Assembly: GCA_035509315.1 (NCBI GenBank)
Contig: DATJLS010000066.1
Coordinates: 34,845 to 98,844 of the forward strand
Length of the DNA: 64,000 nucleotides
From: JAKAWQ01 sp035509315
GTDB taxonomy: Bacteria; Pseudomonadota; Alphaproteobacteria; Acetobacterales; Acetobacteraceae
Direction: 5' to 3'
Positions 8,346 to 17,200 of this stretch are shown here, in pieces. A program made the translations under genes and the position numbers. Positions within the stretch are counted from its first letter, which is position 1, and each line of letters starts with the position of its first letter. The notes beneath the pieces are model-generated. The model did not search any database, had not been told where the DNA came from, and worked only from the letters and a program-made list of their open reading frames with translations.

Positions 8346-8770
8346 TAGCCTGCTTCCCTCGCCGTCTCGGCGTCATCTCCGGGCGGGCCGGACGCCGCCT
8401 CGCTCCGCTCGGAGACGACGATCCGAAGATGGCTGAACCATTTCTCGACCCGCGCGGCACGGCCTCGCCCGCGGGCATGGAACCGGCGCATCACCATGGC
8501 ACGACCGACATCCGCCGTCTTGACGACCAGCCGATCGACATCGAGCTGATGGTTGTTCTCGGCATTGGCGATCGCGCTCTCGAGCGCTTTCCTCACCGCC
8601 GAGGCGATACGCCGCTCGCTGAACGTCAACCGCGCGACCGCCTGTTGCGCCGGCAGGTTGCGAATGAGGCCGGCCACCAGATTGAGCTTGCGCGGGCTCA
8701 CCCTGAGGTTGCGCACGATCGCCTCGGCATCGGTATCGGCCAGGCGACGAGGAAGCGAAGGCTTGCTCAT
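8345..8770 (-). CDS. rplV: 50S ribosomal protein L22
   Basis: L22 of 141 aa, lining the exit tunnel with its long beta-hairpin. Recognised by LRVSPRKLNLVAGLIRN and the C-terminal RRFHARGRGRAARVEKWFSHLRIVV. The ~20-residue acidic/Ala-rich tail after VSER is longer than in E. coli. It is adjacent to rpsS (1-base gap). Confidence 0.97.
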   Translation of the reverse strand: MSKPSLPRRLADTDAEAIVRNLRVSPRKLNLVAGLIRNLPAQQAVARLTFSERRIASAVRKALESAIANAENNHQLDVDRLVVKTADVGRAMVMRRFHARGRGRAARVEKWFSHLRIVVSERSEAASGPPGDDAETAREAG

Positions 8771-8771
8771 C

Positions 8772-9050
8772 TCAGGTTCTCTTCGCCTTCTTGTCCGCCG
8801 CGTGACCGGTGAACGTCCGGGTCGGCGAGAACTCGCCGAACTTGTGGCCGACCATGTTCTCGTTCACCTGCACCGGCAAGAATTTGTGGCCGTTATAGAC
8901 GCCGAAGGTGAGACCCACGAATTGCGGCAAAATCGTCGAACGGCGCGACCAGATCCTGATGATCTCGTTGCGGCCCGCCCCTCGCACGGCCTCCGCCTTC
9001 GCCAGCAGATAGCCATCGACGAATGGCCCTTTCCAGATGGAGCGCGCCAT
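8772..9050 (-). CDS. rpsS: 30S ribosomal protein S19
   Basis: S19 of 92 aa, beginning MARSIWKGPFVDGYLL, with the signature NGHKFLPVQVNENMVGHKFGEFSPTR. It forms a complex with S13 in the 30S head. It lies 4 bases after rplB. Length and sequence are ordinary. Confidence 0.98.
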   Translation of the reverse strand: MARSIWKGPFVDGYLLAKAEAVRGAGRNEIIRIWSRRSTILPQFVGLTFGVYNGHKFLPVQVNENMVGHKFGEFSPTRTFTGHAADKKAKRT

Positions 9051-9054
9051 CGCC

Positions 9055-9888
9055 TCAACCCTTGCCCTGATTGCGGCGACGGATGATCAGCCGATCCGTC
9101 CGCTTGTTGCCGCGCGTTCTATAGCCCTTCGTGGGCTTACCCCACGGGGTCACCGGATGGCGTCCGCCCGAGCTTCGGCCTTCGCCGCCCCCCAGCGGAT
9201 GATCGACCGGATTCATCGCCACGCCACGATTGTGCGGCCGGCGGCCGAGCCAGCGGCTCCGCCCGGCCTTGCCGATATGGATATTCGCATTGTCCGGATT
9301 GGAGACGGCGCCGATGCTTGCCATACACTCGGCCCGAACCACGCGAAGCTCGCCCGAGCCGAGCTTGAGCTGCGCATAGCCCGCATCCTTGCCGACGAGC
9401 TGCACATAAGTTCCGGCCGCGCGGGCGAGCTTGCCACCCGCGCCCGCCTTCATCTCCACATTGTGAACGATCGTGCCGACCGGAATCGCCGCAAGCGGCA
9501 TCGCATTGCCGGGCTTGATGTCCACGCGGGCACCGGAAATGACGCTATCCCCGGCCGCGAGCCGTTGCGGCGCCAGGATGTAGGAGAGCGTTCCATCCAC
9601 ATAACGGATAAGCGCGATGAACGCCGTCCGGTTCGGATCATATTCCAGCCGCTCGACCGTTGCCGGCACGTCGAAGCGGCGGCGCTTGAAATCGATCAGA
9701 CGATAGACGCGCTTGTGGCCACCGCCACGGAAGCGACTTGTGGTGTGGCCATGCTGATTACGCCCGCCGCTGCCGCTCTTGCCCTCGGTCAGGGTCTTGA
9801 CGGGCTTGCCCTTCCACAGGCCGGCGCGGCTGACGAGAACAGTGCCGCGCAAGCTCGCCGTGACGGGGTTGAAGTTCTTGAGTGCCAT
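9055..9888 (-). CDS. rplB: 50S ribosomal protein L2
   Basis: L2 of 277 aa, a primary 23S rRNA binder required for peptidyl transferase activity and subunit joining. The C-terminal motif VAMNPVDHPLGGGEG contains the functionally critical histidine. The N-terminal half has GRNQHGHTTSRFRGGGHKR. It is placed between rplW and rpsS, with normal length. Confidence 0.98.
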   Translation of the reverse strand: MALKNFNPVTASLRGTVLVSRAGLWKGKPVKTLTEGKSGSGGRNQHGHTTSRFRGGGHKRVYRLIDFKRRRFDVPATVERLEYDPNRTAFIALIRYVDGTLSYILAPQRLAAGDSVISGARVDIKPGNAMPLAAIPVGTIVHNVEMKAGAGGKLARAAGTYVQLVGKDAGYAQLKLGSGELRVVRAECMASIGAVSNPDNANIHIGKAGRSRWLGRRPHNRGVAMNPVDHPLGGGEGRSSGGRHPVTPWGKPTKGYRTRGNKRTDRLIIRRRNQGKG

Positions 9889-9902
9889 CAGCCTGATCCT
9901 GC

Positions 9903-10244
9903 CTAGGCGAGCCGAGAGGTGAAATCGATGTTCTGGCCTTCCGCCAGACGGACGAATGCCTTCTTCACGTCCGGACGTCGACCCGGATGACCACGGAATC
10001 GCTTGGTCTTGCCCTTTGCGTTCAAGGTGTTCACCGCAAGCACCTTGACGCCGAAGAGCCCTTCGATGGCCGCCTTGATCTCGGGTTTCGTCGCTCGCGG
10101 TGAGACGCTGAAGACCACTTGGCCGCGCTCACCGAGCGCGGTGGCCTTCTCGGTGATCACCGGGCGCAGGATGATGTTGAACATCGCCTCGCGCGAAAGC
10201 TTCTTCGCCGCATGCCGGGCGGCGAGCACACGGGGCCCGGTCAT
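9903..10244 (-). CDS. rplW: 50S ribosomal protein L23
   Basis: L23 sits at the exit tunnel and is the docking site for trigger factor and SRP. The core reads NIILRPVITEKATAL and NTLNAKGKTKRFRGHPGRRPDVKKA. The chosen ATG overlaps the rplD stop by 4 bases (ATGA) and gives 113 aa. A second start at 10184 (MFNIILRPVI) would give 93 aa, closer to the family norm, so the first 20 residues are uncertain. Confidence 0.93.
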   Translation of the reverse strand: MTGPRVLAARHAAKKLSREAMFNIILRPVITEKATALGERGQVVFSVSPRATKPEIKAAIEGLFGVKVLAVNTLNAKGKTKRFRGHPGRRPDVKKAFVRLAEGQNIDFTSRLA

Positions 10245-10855
10245 GCCAGCCGCTCCGTCAGACCGACGACACCGGCACGGGTGATGATCAGAAGCTCGTG
10301 ATTGAGGATGTCGTAAACATTGGCACCGATCGTCGGCAGCACGTCGATGCCTTCGAGATTGCGGCTTGCCCGGACGAAACCCTGATCGAGGGCGCCATCG
10401 ATCACCAATGCCGAGCGCCAGCCGAGGACATCGAACCTCTGGCGCAGTTCGCGGGTGCGGCCGCTGGATGTCGCTAAGTCGAGCACGACAAGCTTGCCTT
10501 CCGCCTGCTTCTGCGAAAGCGCGGAAATCAGCCCAAGACGACGGACCTTCTTGGGAAGCTGATATTCGTGCGAACGCACCACCGGCCCATGCACAACCCC
10601 GCCCGTACGAAATTGCGGGGCACGCAGGCTTCCCTGCCGTGCCCGGCCGGTGCCTTTCTGCCGATAGGGCTTCTTGGTGGTCCCGGAAACCTCGCTCAGG
10701 CCCTTAGCCTTATGCGTTCCCGCCCGTCTTTTGGCGAGCTGCCAATGCACCACGCGCGCCATGATGTCTGCACGCGGGGTTGCCGCGAACACCACATCCG
10801 GCAGATCGATCTCACCGGCCTCCGTATTCTCGAGCGTCGTCACCATCGCCTGCAT
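10241..10855 (-). CDS. rplD: 50S ribosomal protein L4
   Basis: L4 of 204 aa. The tunnel loop contains SGTTKKPYRQKGTGRARQGS and APQFRTGGVVHGP, and the C-terminus has NVYDILNHELLIITRAGV. In E. coli L4 also represses the S10 operon; no L4-responsive leader was identified here. It overlaps rplW by 4 bases and follows rplC by 12. Confidence 0.97.
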   Translation of the reverse strand: MQAMVTTLENTEAGEIDLPDVVFAATPRADIMARVVHWQLAKRRAGTHKAKGLSEVSGTTKKPYRQKGTGRARQGSLRAPQFRTGGVVHGPVVRSHEYQLPKKVRRLGLISALSQKQAEGKLVVLDLATSSGRTRELRQRFDVLGWRSALVIDGALDQGFVRASRNLEGIDVLPTIGANVYDILNHELLIITRAGVVGLTERLA

Positions 10856-10867
10856 CGCAACCCCCGC

Positions 10868-11542
10868 TCAGACCGCCAGCCCGGCGGGAAAGGGCGCTTC
10901 CGCCGGACGGGCGCGTTTCACCGCGTCCCGCACGCGCACGAACGCACCACGTGCACCGGGCACAGCGCCGCGCAGCATGAGAAGCCCCTTCTCGGCGTCC
11001 ACTGCCGCCACCTCGAGATTGAGCACGCTTACCCGCTCATCGCCGAGATGGCCGGCCATCTTCTTATTCTTAAAGGTCTTCCCGGGATCCTGGCGGTTGC
11101 CGGTCGAACCATGGCTGCGATGGCTGATGGAGACGCCGTGGCTCGCCTCGAGCCCGCCGAAGTTCCATCGCTTCATCGCCCCGGCAAAGCCCTTGCCCTT
11201 GCTGGTCGCGGTGACATCCACCCGTTGGCCGACGACGAAATGCGCTGGCGAAAGAGTCGCCCCGGGCTCCAGCACCGCATCGGACGCGACCCTGAATTCC
11301 GCGAGCTTCGTTTTCGGCTCCACCTTGGCTTTCGCGAAATGGCCGCGATTGGCCTTGCCCACGCGCTGCGGCTTGGCCTTGCCCCAGCCGAGCTGCACCG
11401 CGCTGTAGCCATCGCGCTCGACAGTCCGGATGCCGACGACCTGCACCGTATCAAGATGCAGGACCGTGACCGGCACATGCGTCCCGTCCGCGCGAAACAG
11501 ACGCGTCATGCCAAGCTTGCGAGCGAGGAGTCCGGTGCGCAT
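10868..11542 (-). CDS. rplC: 50S ribosomal protein L3
   Basis: L3 of 224 aa, one of the two initiators of 50S assembly. MRTGLLARKLGMTRLF opens the protein, and the loop near residue 150 (SHRSHGSTGNRQDPGKTFKN) reaches the peptidyl transferase centre; its glutamine is the usual methylation site in related proteins. It follows rpsJ after 12 bases. Confidence 0.97.
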   Translation of the reverse strand: MRTGLLARKLGMTRLFRADGTHVPVTVLHLDTVQVVGIRTVERDGYSAVQLGWGKAKPQRVGKANRGHFAKAKVEPKTKLAEFRVASDAVLEPGATLSPAHFVVGQRVDVTATSKGKGFAGAMKRWNFGGLEASHGVSISHRSHGSTGNRQDPGKTFKNKKMAGHLGDERVSVLNLEVAAVDAEKGLLMLRGAVPGARGAFVRVRDAVKRARPAEAPFPAGLAV

Positions 11543-11554
11543 CCGTCGCGTCCT

Positions 11555-11863
11555 TCAGATTTTGATCTCGACATCGACACCGGCGGCGAGGTCAAGCTTC
11601 ATCAGCGCATCCACCGTCTGCGGCGTCGGCTCGACAATATCGAGGAGGCGCCGATGCGTGCGGATCTCGAACTGCTCGCGGCTCTTCTTGTCGATGTGTG
11701 GTGAGCGGTTCACGGTGAACCGCTCAATATGGGTGGGCAGGGGAATCGGCCCCCGGACCCGCGCGCCGGTCCGCTTGGCGGTGTTCACGATCTCCTTCGT
11801 GCTGTTGTCGAGCACGCGATGGTCGTAGGCTTTCAGCCGGATGCGGATGTTCTGGTTGTCCAT
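11555..11863 (-). CDS. rpsJ: 30S ribosomal protein S10 (NusE)
   Basis: S10 of 102 aa, also the NusE transcription factor that links RNA polymerase/NusG with the ribosome. Recognised by IRIRLKAYDHRVLDNSTKEIV and the loop PLPTHIERFTVNRSPHIDKKSREQFEIRTHRR. It follows tuf after 44 bases, so the str and S10 clusters are contiguous, as in many Alphaproteobacteria. Confidence 0.98.
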   Translation of the reverse strand: MDNQNIRIRLKAYDHRVLDNSTKEIVNTAKRTGARVRGPIPLPTHIERFTVNRSPHIDKKSREQFEIRTHRRLLDIVEPTPQTVDALMKLDLAAGVDVEIKI

Positions 11864-11907
11864 CGCCTTCTACTTTCGCGCCCGCGCCCCAAACCCCGCC
11901 TCTCGCC

Positions 11908-13098
11908 TCAGGAGACGACCTTCGCGACCACGCCCGCACCGACAGTACGGCCGCCTTCACGAATAGCGAAACGCAGGCCGTCATCCATCGCGATCGGCGC
12001 GATCAGCTCGACATCCATCGAGACATTGTCCCCCGGCATCACCATCTCAGTGCCGTCGGGTAGCTTCACCACGCCGGTCACGTCGGTCGTGCGGAAATAG
12101 AATTGCGGCCGATAGTTGGTGAAGAATGGCGTGTGCCGCCCACCCTCTTCCTTGGTAAGGATGTAAGCCTCGGCCTTGAACTGCGTGTGCGGCGTGATCG
12201 AGCCGGGGGCCGCAAGCACCTGGCCGCGCTCCACCTCCTCGCGCTTGGTGCCGCGGAGCAGCGCCCCGATATTGTCCCCCGCCTCGCCCTGGTCGAGCAG
12301 CTTGCGGAACATCTCGACACCCGTGACCGTTGTCTTCTGCGTCGGGCGCAAACCGACGATTTCCACTTCGTCGCCTACCTTGACCACACCGCGCTCGATA
12401 CGGCCCGTGACCACCGTGCCACGGCCTGAGATCGAGAAAACGTCTTCGATCGGCATCAGGAACGGCCGATCCTTCGGGCGATCAGGCTGCGGAATATAGG
12501 CATCAACCGCTTCCATGAGCTTCAGGATCGACTGCTCGCCAAGCTCGGGCTCACGGTCCTCGAGCGCACAAAGGGCCGATCCCTTGAGGATAGGAATATC
12601 ATCGCCGGGGAACTGATAGCTTTTGAGGAGCTCACGAACCTCAAGCTCGACCAGCTCGAGAAGCTCCGGATCATCCACCATGTCCACCTTGTTGAGATAG
12701 ACGACCAGCGCCGGCACGCCGACCTGGCGGGCGAGCAGGATATGCTCGCGGGTCTGCGGCATCGGTCCATCCGCCGCCGACACCACCAGGATCGCGCCAT
12801 CCATCTGCGCCGCTCCGGTGATCATGTTCTTCACGTAGTCCGCATGGCCGGGACAATCGACATGCGCGTAGTGGCGGTTGTTCGTCTCGTATTCCACGTG
12901 AGCGGTCGAGATCGTGATGCCGCGGGCGCGCTCCTCGGGCGCCTTGTCGATCTGGTCGTAAGCCGTATAGGTGGCACCGCCGGTCTTTGCCAGAACCTTG
13001 GTGATTGCGGCCGTGAGCGACGTCTTGCCGTGATCGACGTGGCCGATCGTGCCGATGTTGCAGTGCGGCTTCGTCCGCTCGAATTTCGCCTTGGCCAT
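11908..13098 (-). CDS. tuf: elongation factor Tu
   Basis: EF-Tu of 396 aa, delivering aminoacyl-tRNA to the A site. GTPase motifs are G1 GHVDHGKT (residues 19-26), G3 DCPGH, G4 NKVD and G5 SAL. Domains 2 and 3 are complete, ending RTVGAGVVAKVVS. An insertion-type segment ALEDREPELGEQSI is as in other Alphaproteobacteria. It directly follows rpsG, with 72 bases between and no fusA, which is unusual for the str operon. Confidence 0.98.
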   Translation of the reverse strand: MAKAKFERTKPHCNIGTIGHVDHGKTSLTAAITKVLAKTGGATYTAYDQIDKAPEERARGITISTAHVEYETNNRHYAHVDCPGHADYVKNMITGAAQMDGAILVVSAADGPMPQTREHILLARQVGVPALVVYLNKVDMVDDPELLELVELEVRELLKSYQFPGDDIPILKGSALCALEDREPELGEQSILKLMEAVDAYIPQPDRPKDRPFLMPIEDVFSISGRGTVVTGRIERGVVKVGDEVEIVGLRPTQKTTVTGVEMFRKLLDQGEAGDNIGALLRGTKREEVERGQVLAAPGSITPHTQFKAEAYILTKEEGGRHTPFFTNYRPQFYFRTTDVTGVVKLPDGTEMVMPGDNVSMDVELIAPIAMDDGLRFAIREGGRTVGAGVVAKVVS

Positions 13099-13138
13099 TC
13101 TAGTCCTCTCCGTACGGCCGGATCCGGCCTCTGCCCAG

Positions 13139-13183
13139 ACCTACCAACGCTGAACCTACCAATGCCAAACCTACCACCGGTAA
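13139..13183. repeat. three tandem 15-bp units across the end of rpsG
   Basis: Three head-to-tail 15-bp units beginning ACCTACCA (13139-13153, 13154-13168, 13169-13183) share their first eight bases exactly. The rpsG stop codon (13171-13173) falls inside the third unit. The array fills about half of the short rpsG-tuf spacer, exactly where fusA would normally be. It could be slippage or a deletion scar. Confidence 0.8.
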
Positions 13184-13650
13184 TGGCTGAAGGCCTTATT
13201 GGCTTCCGCCATCCGGTGCGTATCCTCACGCTTCTTCACCGCAGCTCCACGGTTGTTGACCGCATCGTGCAACTCGTTGCACAGACGCTCCTCCATCGTG
13301 TGCTCGCCCTTGCGCTTGCGCGCCGCATCGATGATCCAGCGAATCGCCAGCGCCTGACGCCGCTCGGCCCGTACCTCGACCGGCACCTGATAGGTGGCAC
13401 CGCCGACCCGGCGTGAACGTACTTCAACGGCAGGCTTCACATTGTCGAGCGCTTCATGAAACAGCCGCACCGGGTCAGCGGCAGCCGAGCCACGCTTCTT
13501 CAGTGCGTCGAGCGCATCGTAGACGATTCTTTCCGCAACCGACTTCTTGCCATCATGCATCAGCGCGTTCATGAAACGGCTGATCACGCCATCCCCGAAC
13601 TTCGCGTCCGGCAAAATATCACGGCGGACCGCGCGGTGTCGGCGGCTCAT
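13171..13650 (-). CDS. rpsG: 30S ribosomal protein S7
   Basis: S7 of 159 aa, a primary 16S rRNA binder that nucleates the 30S head. MSRRHRAVRRDILPDAKFGD, the beta-hairpin region RRVGGATYQVPVEVR and the tail REDTHRMAEANKAFSHYRW are characteristic. It lies 7 bases after rpsL. In most Proteobacteria fusA follows; here tuf follows directly. Confidence 0.98.
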   Translation of the reverse strand: MSRRHRAVRRDILPDAKFGDGVISRFMNALMHDGKKSVAERIVYDALDALKKRGSAAADPVRLFHEALDNVKPAVEVRSRRVGGATYQVPVEVRAERRQALAIRWIIDAARKRKGEHTMEERLCNELHDAVNNRGAAVKKREDTHRMAEANKAFSHYRW

Positions 13651-13657
13651 TCGCGCC

Positions 13658-14029
13658 TCACTTCGGCCGCTTGGCGCCGTAAAGCGAGCGGCGCTGACGG
13701 CGCTTGGCGATGCCCTGGGTGTCCAGCACGCCGCGCAGGATGTGATAGCGCACGCCGGGCAGGTCCTTCACCCGTCCGCCGCGGATCAAGACGACGCTGT
13801 GCTCCTGAAGATTGTGGCCCTCGCCCGGGATGTAGCTCACCACTTCATAGCCATTGGTCAGCCGCACCTTGGCGACTTTGCGCAGGGCCGAGTTGGGCTT
13901 CTTCGGCGTCGTCGTATAGACGCGCGTGCAGACCCCCCGCTTCTGCGGGCAGCCTTGCAGGGCAGGAACCTTGTTGCGTGCCGAGCGTGGCTCGCGCCCC
14001 TTGGCTATCAACTGGTTGATCGTCGGCAT
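13658..14029 (-). CDS. rpsL: 30S ribosomal protein S12
   Basis: S12 of 123 aa, at the decoding centre. K43 (TTTPKKPNS) and K88 (GRVKDLPGV) are wild type, so the sequence predicts streptomycin sensitivity at this locus; D89, the usual methylthiolation site, is present. Two consecutive ATG codons (14032, 14029) are possible; the second gives the standard MPTINQL start. It is the first gene of the str cluster. Confidence 0.97.
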   Translation of the reverse strand: MPTINQLIAKGREPRSARNKVPALQGCPQKRGVCTRVYTTTPKKPNSALRKVAKVRLTNGYEVVSYIPGEGHNLQEHSVVLIRGGRVKDLPGVRYHILRGVLDTQGIAKRRQRRSLYGAKRPK

Positions 14030-14086
14030 CATCCCAATCCGATCGTTTCACCATCCCGCCCTTTCGGACGGCCAACGCCGCAGAAA

Positions 14087-14125
14087 GACCCCGCAACGCG
14101 CGGGCCTGGCCCACACTGCGGGGTC
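14087..14125 (-). terminator. terminator-like hairpin between rpoC and rpsL
   Basis: In the direction of transcription (right to left), a 9-bp perfect stem GACCCCGCA / TGCGGGGTC (14125-14117 and 14095-14087) with a 21-base GC-rich loop is followed at once by TTTCTG. The short U-rich stretch makes a weak intrinsic terminator or attenuator plausible, separating the rpoBC transcript from the str operon. The rpsL promoter would then lie between here and 14030. Confidence 0.55.
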
Positions 14126-14299
14126 GGTAAGTGCCCACGGCCTTGGCGACCGAGAAATCCCGGCAGCGGCGCCGCAAACCTCATATCCCTGCAAACGACG
14201 GCCAACCCGCCCGGTGGGGGGTCGGTCGAGGGCGCGGAAACTACGGTCCGGGAGGCTGCGAGTCAAGCACCTCGCCGCCGTTCCGCGTCCGCGCACACG

Positions 14300-17200
14300 C
14301 TATTCGGCTGCCATCTCCGACTGGCCAGCGGACTGCCCGGCGAGGGCCGGCGTCTCGGACGGCAGGCTCTGCTGGTCCCGCCCGGAAGCGATCGAACGCA
14401 ACCGGTTCATCACACTGCCCGTGCCGGCCGGGATGAGCCGGCCGACAATGACATTCTCCTTGAGCCCCGAGAGCGCATCCACCTTGCCGGCCGTCGCCGC
14501 CTCGGTAAGCACGCGCGTCGTCTCCTGGAAGGAGGCCGCGCTGATGAAGCTGTGCGTTTGCAGAGAGGCCTTGGTGATTCCCTGCAGCACCGGCATGGAA
14601 GAAGCCGGCCGCTCGCCCGTCGCCTCGCGCTTGGCGTTCTCCGCCTCGAGTTCGAGACGATCCACCTGCTCACCGGTCAGGAACGTGGTGTCACCCGGAT
14701 CGAGGATCTCCACCTTCTGCAGCATCTGGCGAACGATAACCTCGATGTGCTTGTCGTTGATCTTCACGCCCTGCAGCCGATAGACGTCCTGGATCTCGTT
14801 GACCAGATAATCGGACAGCGCCTCGACCCCGAGTACCTTGAGGATGTCGTGCGGCACCCGCGGACCGTCGACCAGCGGATCGCCGCGGCGCACGAAATCA
14901 CCCTCCTGCACCGAGACGTGCTTGCCTTTCGGGATCAGATACTCGCTCTCCTCGCCCGTTTCGTCATTCTTGACGATGATCCGACGCTTCGCCTTGTAGT
15001 CCTTGCCGAACTCGACCTGACCATCGATCTCGGCGATGATTGCGTGGTCCTTCGGCCGGCGCGCTTCAAAGAGCTCGGCCACCCGCGGCAGGCCGCCGGT
15101 GATGTCGCGGGTCTTGCTGCCCTCACGGGGAATGCGCGCGAGCACATCGCCTGCATTCACCCGCGCCCCGTTCTCCACCGAGAGGATCGAGTCCGGAGCG
15201 AGGAAGTAGCGGGCATCCGCGCCGTTGGCGAGCTTGACGACCTCACCCTTCTCATCCTTGAGCTGAAGCCGCGGGCGCAGGTCCGCGCCCTTGATCACCT
15301 GCTTGTAGTCAACGACGACCTTCGAGGTAAGGCCGGTTACCTCATCGACCCGCTCGACCAGGGTCGCGCCATCGATCAGGTCGAAATACTCGACCACACC
15401 GGCACGCTCGGTAATGATCGGCAGCGTGAAGGGATCCCACTCCGCGAGCTTCTGGCCCCGGGTCACCTGCTGGTCCTCATCGGCAAGCAGACGGGCACCG
15501 TAGGGTACGCGGAACCGCGCGCGCTCGCGCCCACGTTCATCGCTCAGCACGAGCTCGCAGTTGCGGCTCATCACCACTGGCGTGCCCTGGCTGTTCATCA
15601 CGACGTTGCGGTTCTTCACCGCAATCCGGCCGTCATGGCTCGCTTCCACACTCGACTGCTCAGTGCCCCGCTGCGCTGCACCCCCGATATGGAAAGTGCG
15701 CATGGTGAGCTGCGTTCCCGGCTCGCCGATCGACTGGGCCGCGATGACACCGACCGCCTCCCCGGCATTCACCGGCGTTCCGCGCGCCAGATCGCGCCCG
15801 TAGCATCGCGCGCAGACGCCGACCTTCGATTCGCAAGTGAGCACGGAACGAATGCGGACCGCCTCCACCCCCAGGCGCTCGATCCGCTCGGAGTGCTCCT
15901 CCTGGATCAATTGATCGCGCGGAAGAATGACTTCCCCGCTCGAGGGGTCGAGCACATCCTCCGCCGCAGTGCGACCGAGGATCCGTTCATAGAGGCTCGA
16001 GACGATCTCTCCGCCATCCAGCACCGCGCGCACCGTCAGGCCTCGCACAGTACCGCAATCGTCATCGACGATGATGCAATCCTGCGCCACGTCGACGAGG
16101 CGCCGTGTCAGGTAGCCCGAGTTGGCGGTCTTGAGCGCCGTGTCCGCGAGACCTTTGCGGGCGCCGTGGGTCGAGTTGAAATACTCGAGAACCGAAAGCC
16201 CTTCCTTGAAGTTGGCGATGATCGGCTGCTCGATGATCTCGCCCGACGGCTTGGCCATCAGCCCGCGCATGCCCGCGAGCTGGCGCATCTGCGCCGGGCT
16301 GCCGCGCGCTCCGGAGTGGCTCATCATCCACACGCTGTTGATCGGCTTGCCGGCTTCCTGGCGACTGATTTCTGCCATCATCGCCGCCGCCACCGCATCC
16401 GTGCAGCGCGACCAGGCATCCACGACCTTGTTATAACGCTCTCCGGCGGTGATCAGCCCATCCTGGTATTGATTCTCGAACTCCTTCACTTCCGCCTGGG
16501 TCCGTCGGATCAGCTCATCCTTCTCGGCCGGAATGATCAGGTCATCCTTGCCGAAGCTGATGCCGGCCTTGCAAGCCTGTCCGAACCCGAGCCCCATCAG
16601 GCGGTCAGCGAAGATCACGCATTCCTTCTGTCCGCAATGCCGATAGACGACATCGATCACGTCCGAGATGTTCTTCTTGGTCAGCTCCCGGTTGACCAGC
16701 GAGAACGTCACGTTCGGATGACGCGGCAGGATCTGCCCGATCATCATCCGCCCTGGCGTGGTCACGACCAGCTGGCGAACCGGCTTGCCAGTGGCATCCA
16801 CCGTATCGAAGCGGGCTTTGATCTTGTCGTGCAGGCCGATCGCCTTCGCCGAGAGCGCATGCTCGATCTCGCCGATGGTTGCGAGGGCCGGCGCGTCCTT
16901 GTCTTCGACGGCTTGGTACTCCGGCCGCTCGAGCGAAAGATGGTAGAGCCCGAGCACCATGTCCTGGGTGGGCACGATGATCGGCTTGCCGTTCGCCGGG
17001 CTCAGGATGTTGTTGGTGGACATCATCAGCACGCGCGCCTCGAGCTGTGCTTCGAGCGAAAGAGGCACGTGGACAGCCATCTGGTCGCCGTCGAAATCGG
17101 CATTGAAGGCAGTGCAGACGAGCGGATGGAGCTGGATCGCCTTTCCCTCGATCAGGACCGGCTCGAAAGCCTGGATGCCGAGACGGTGCAGCGTGGGCGC

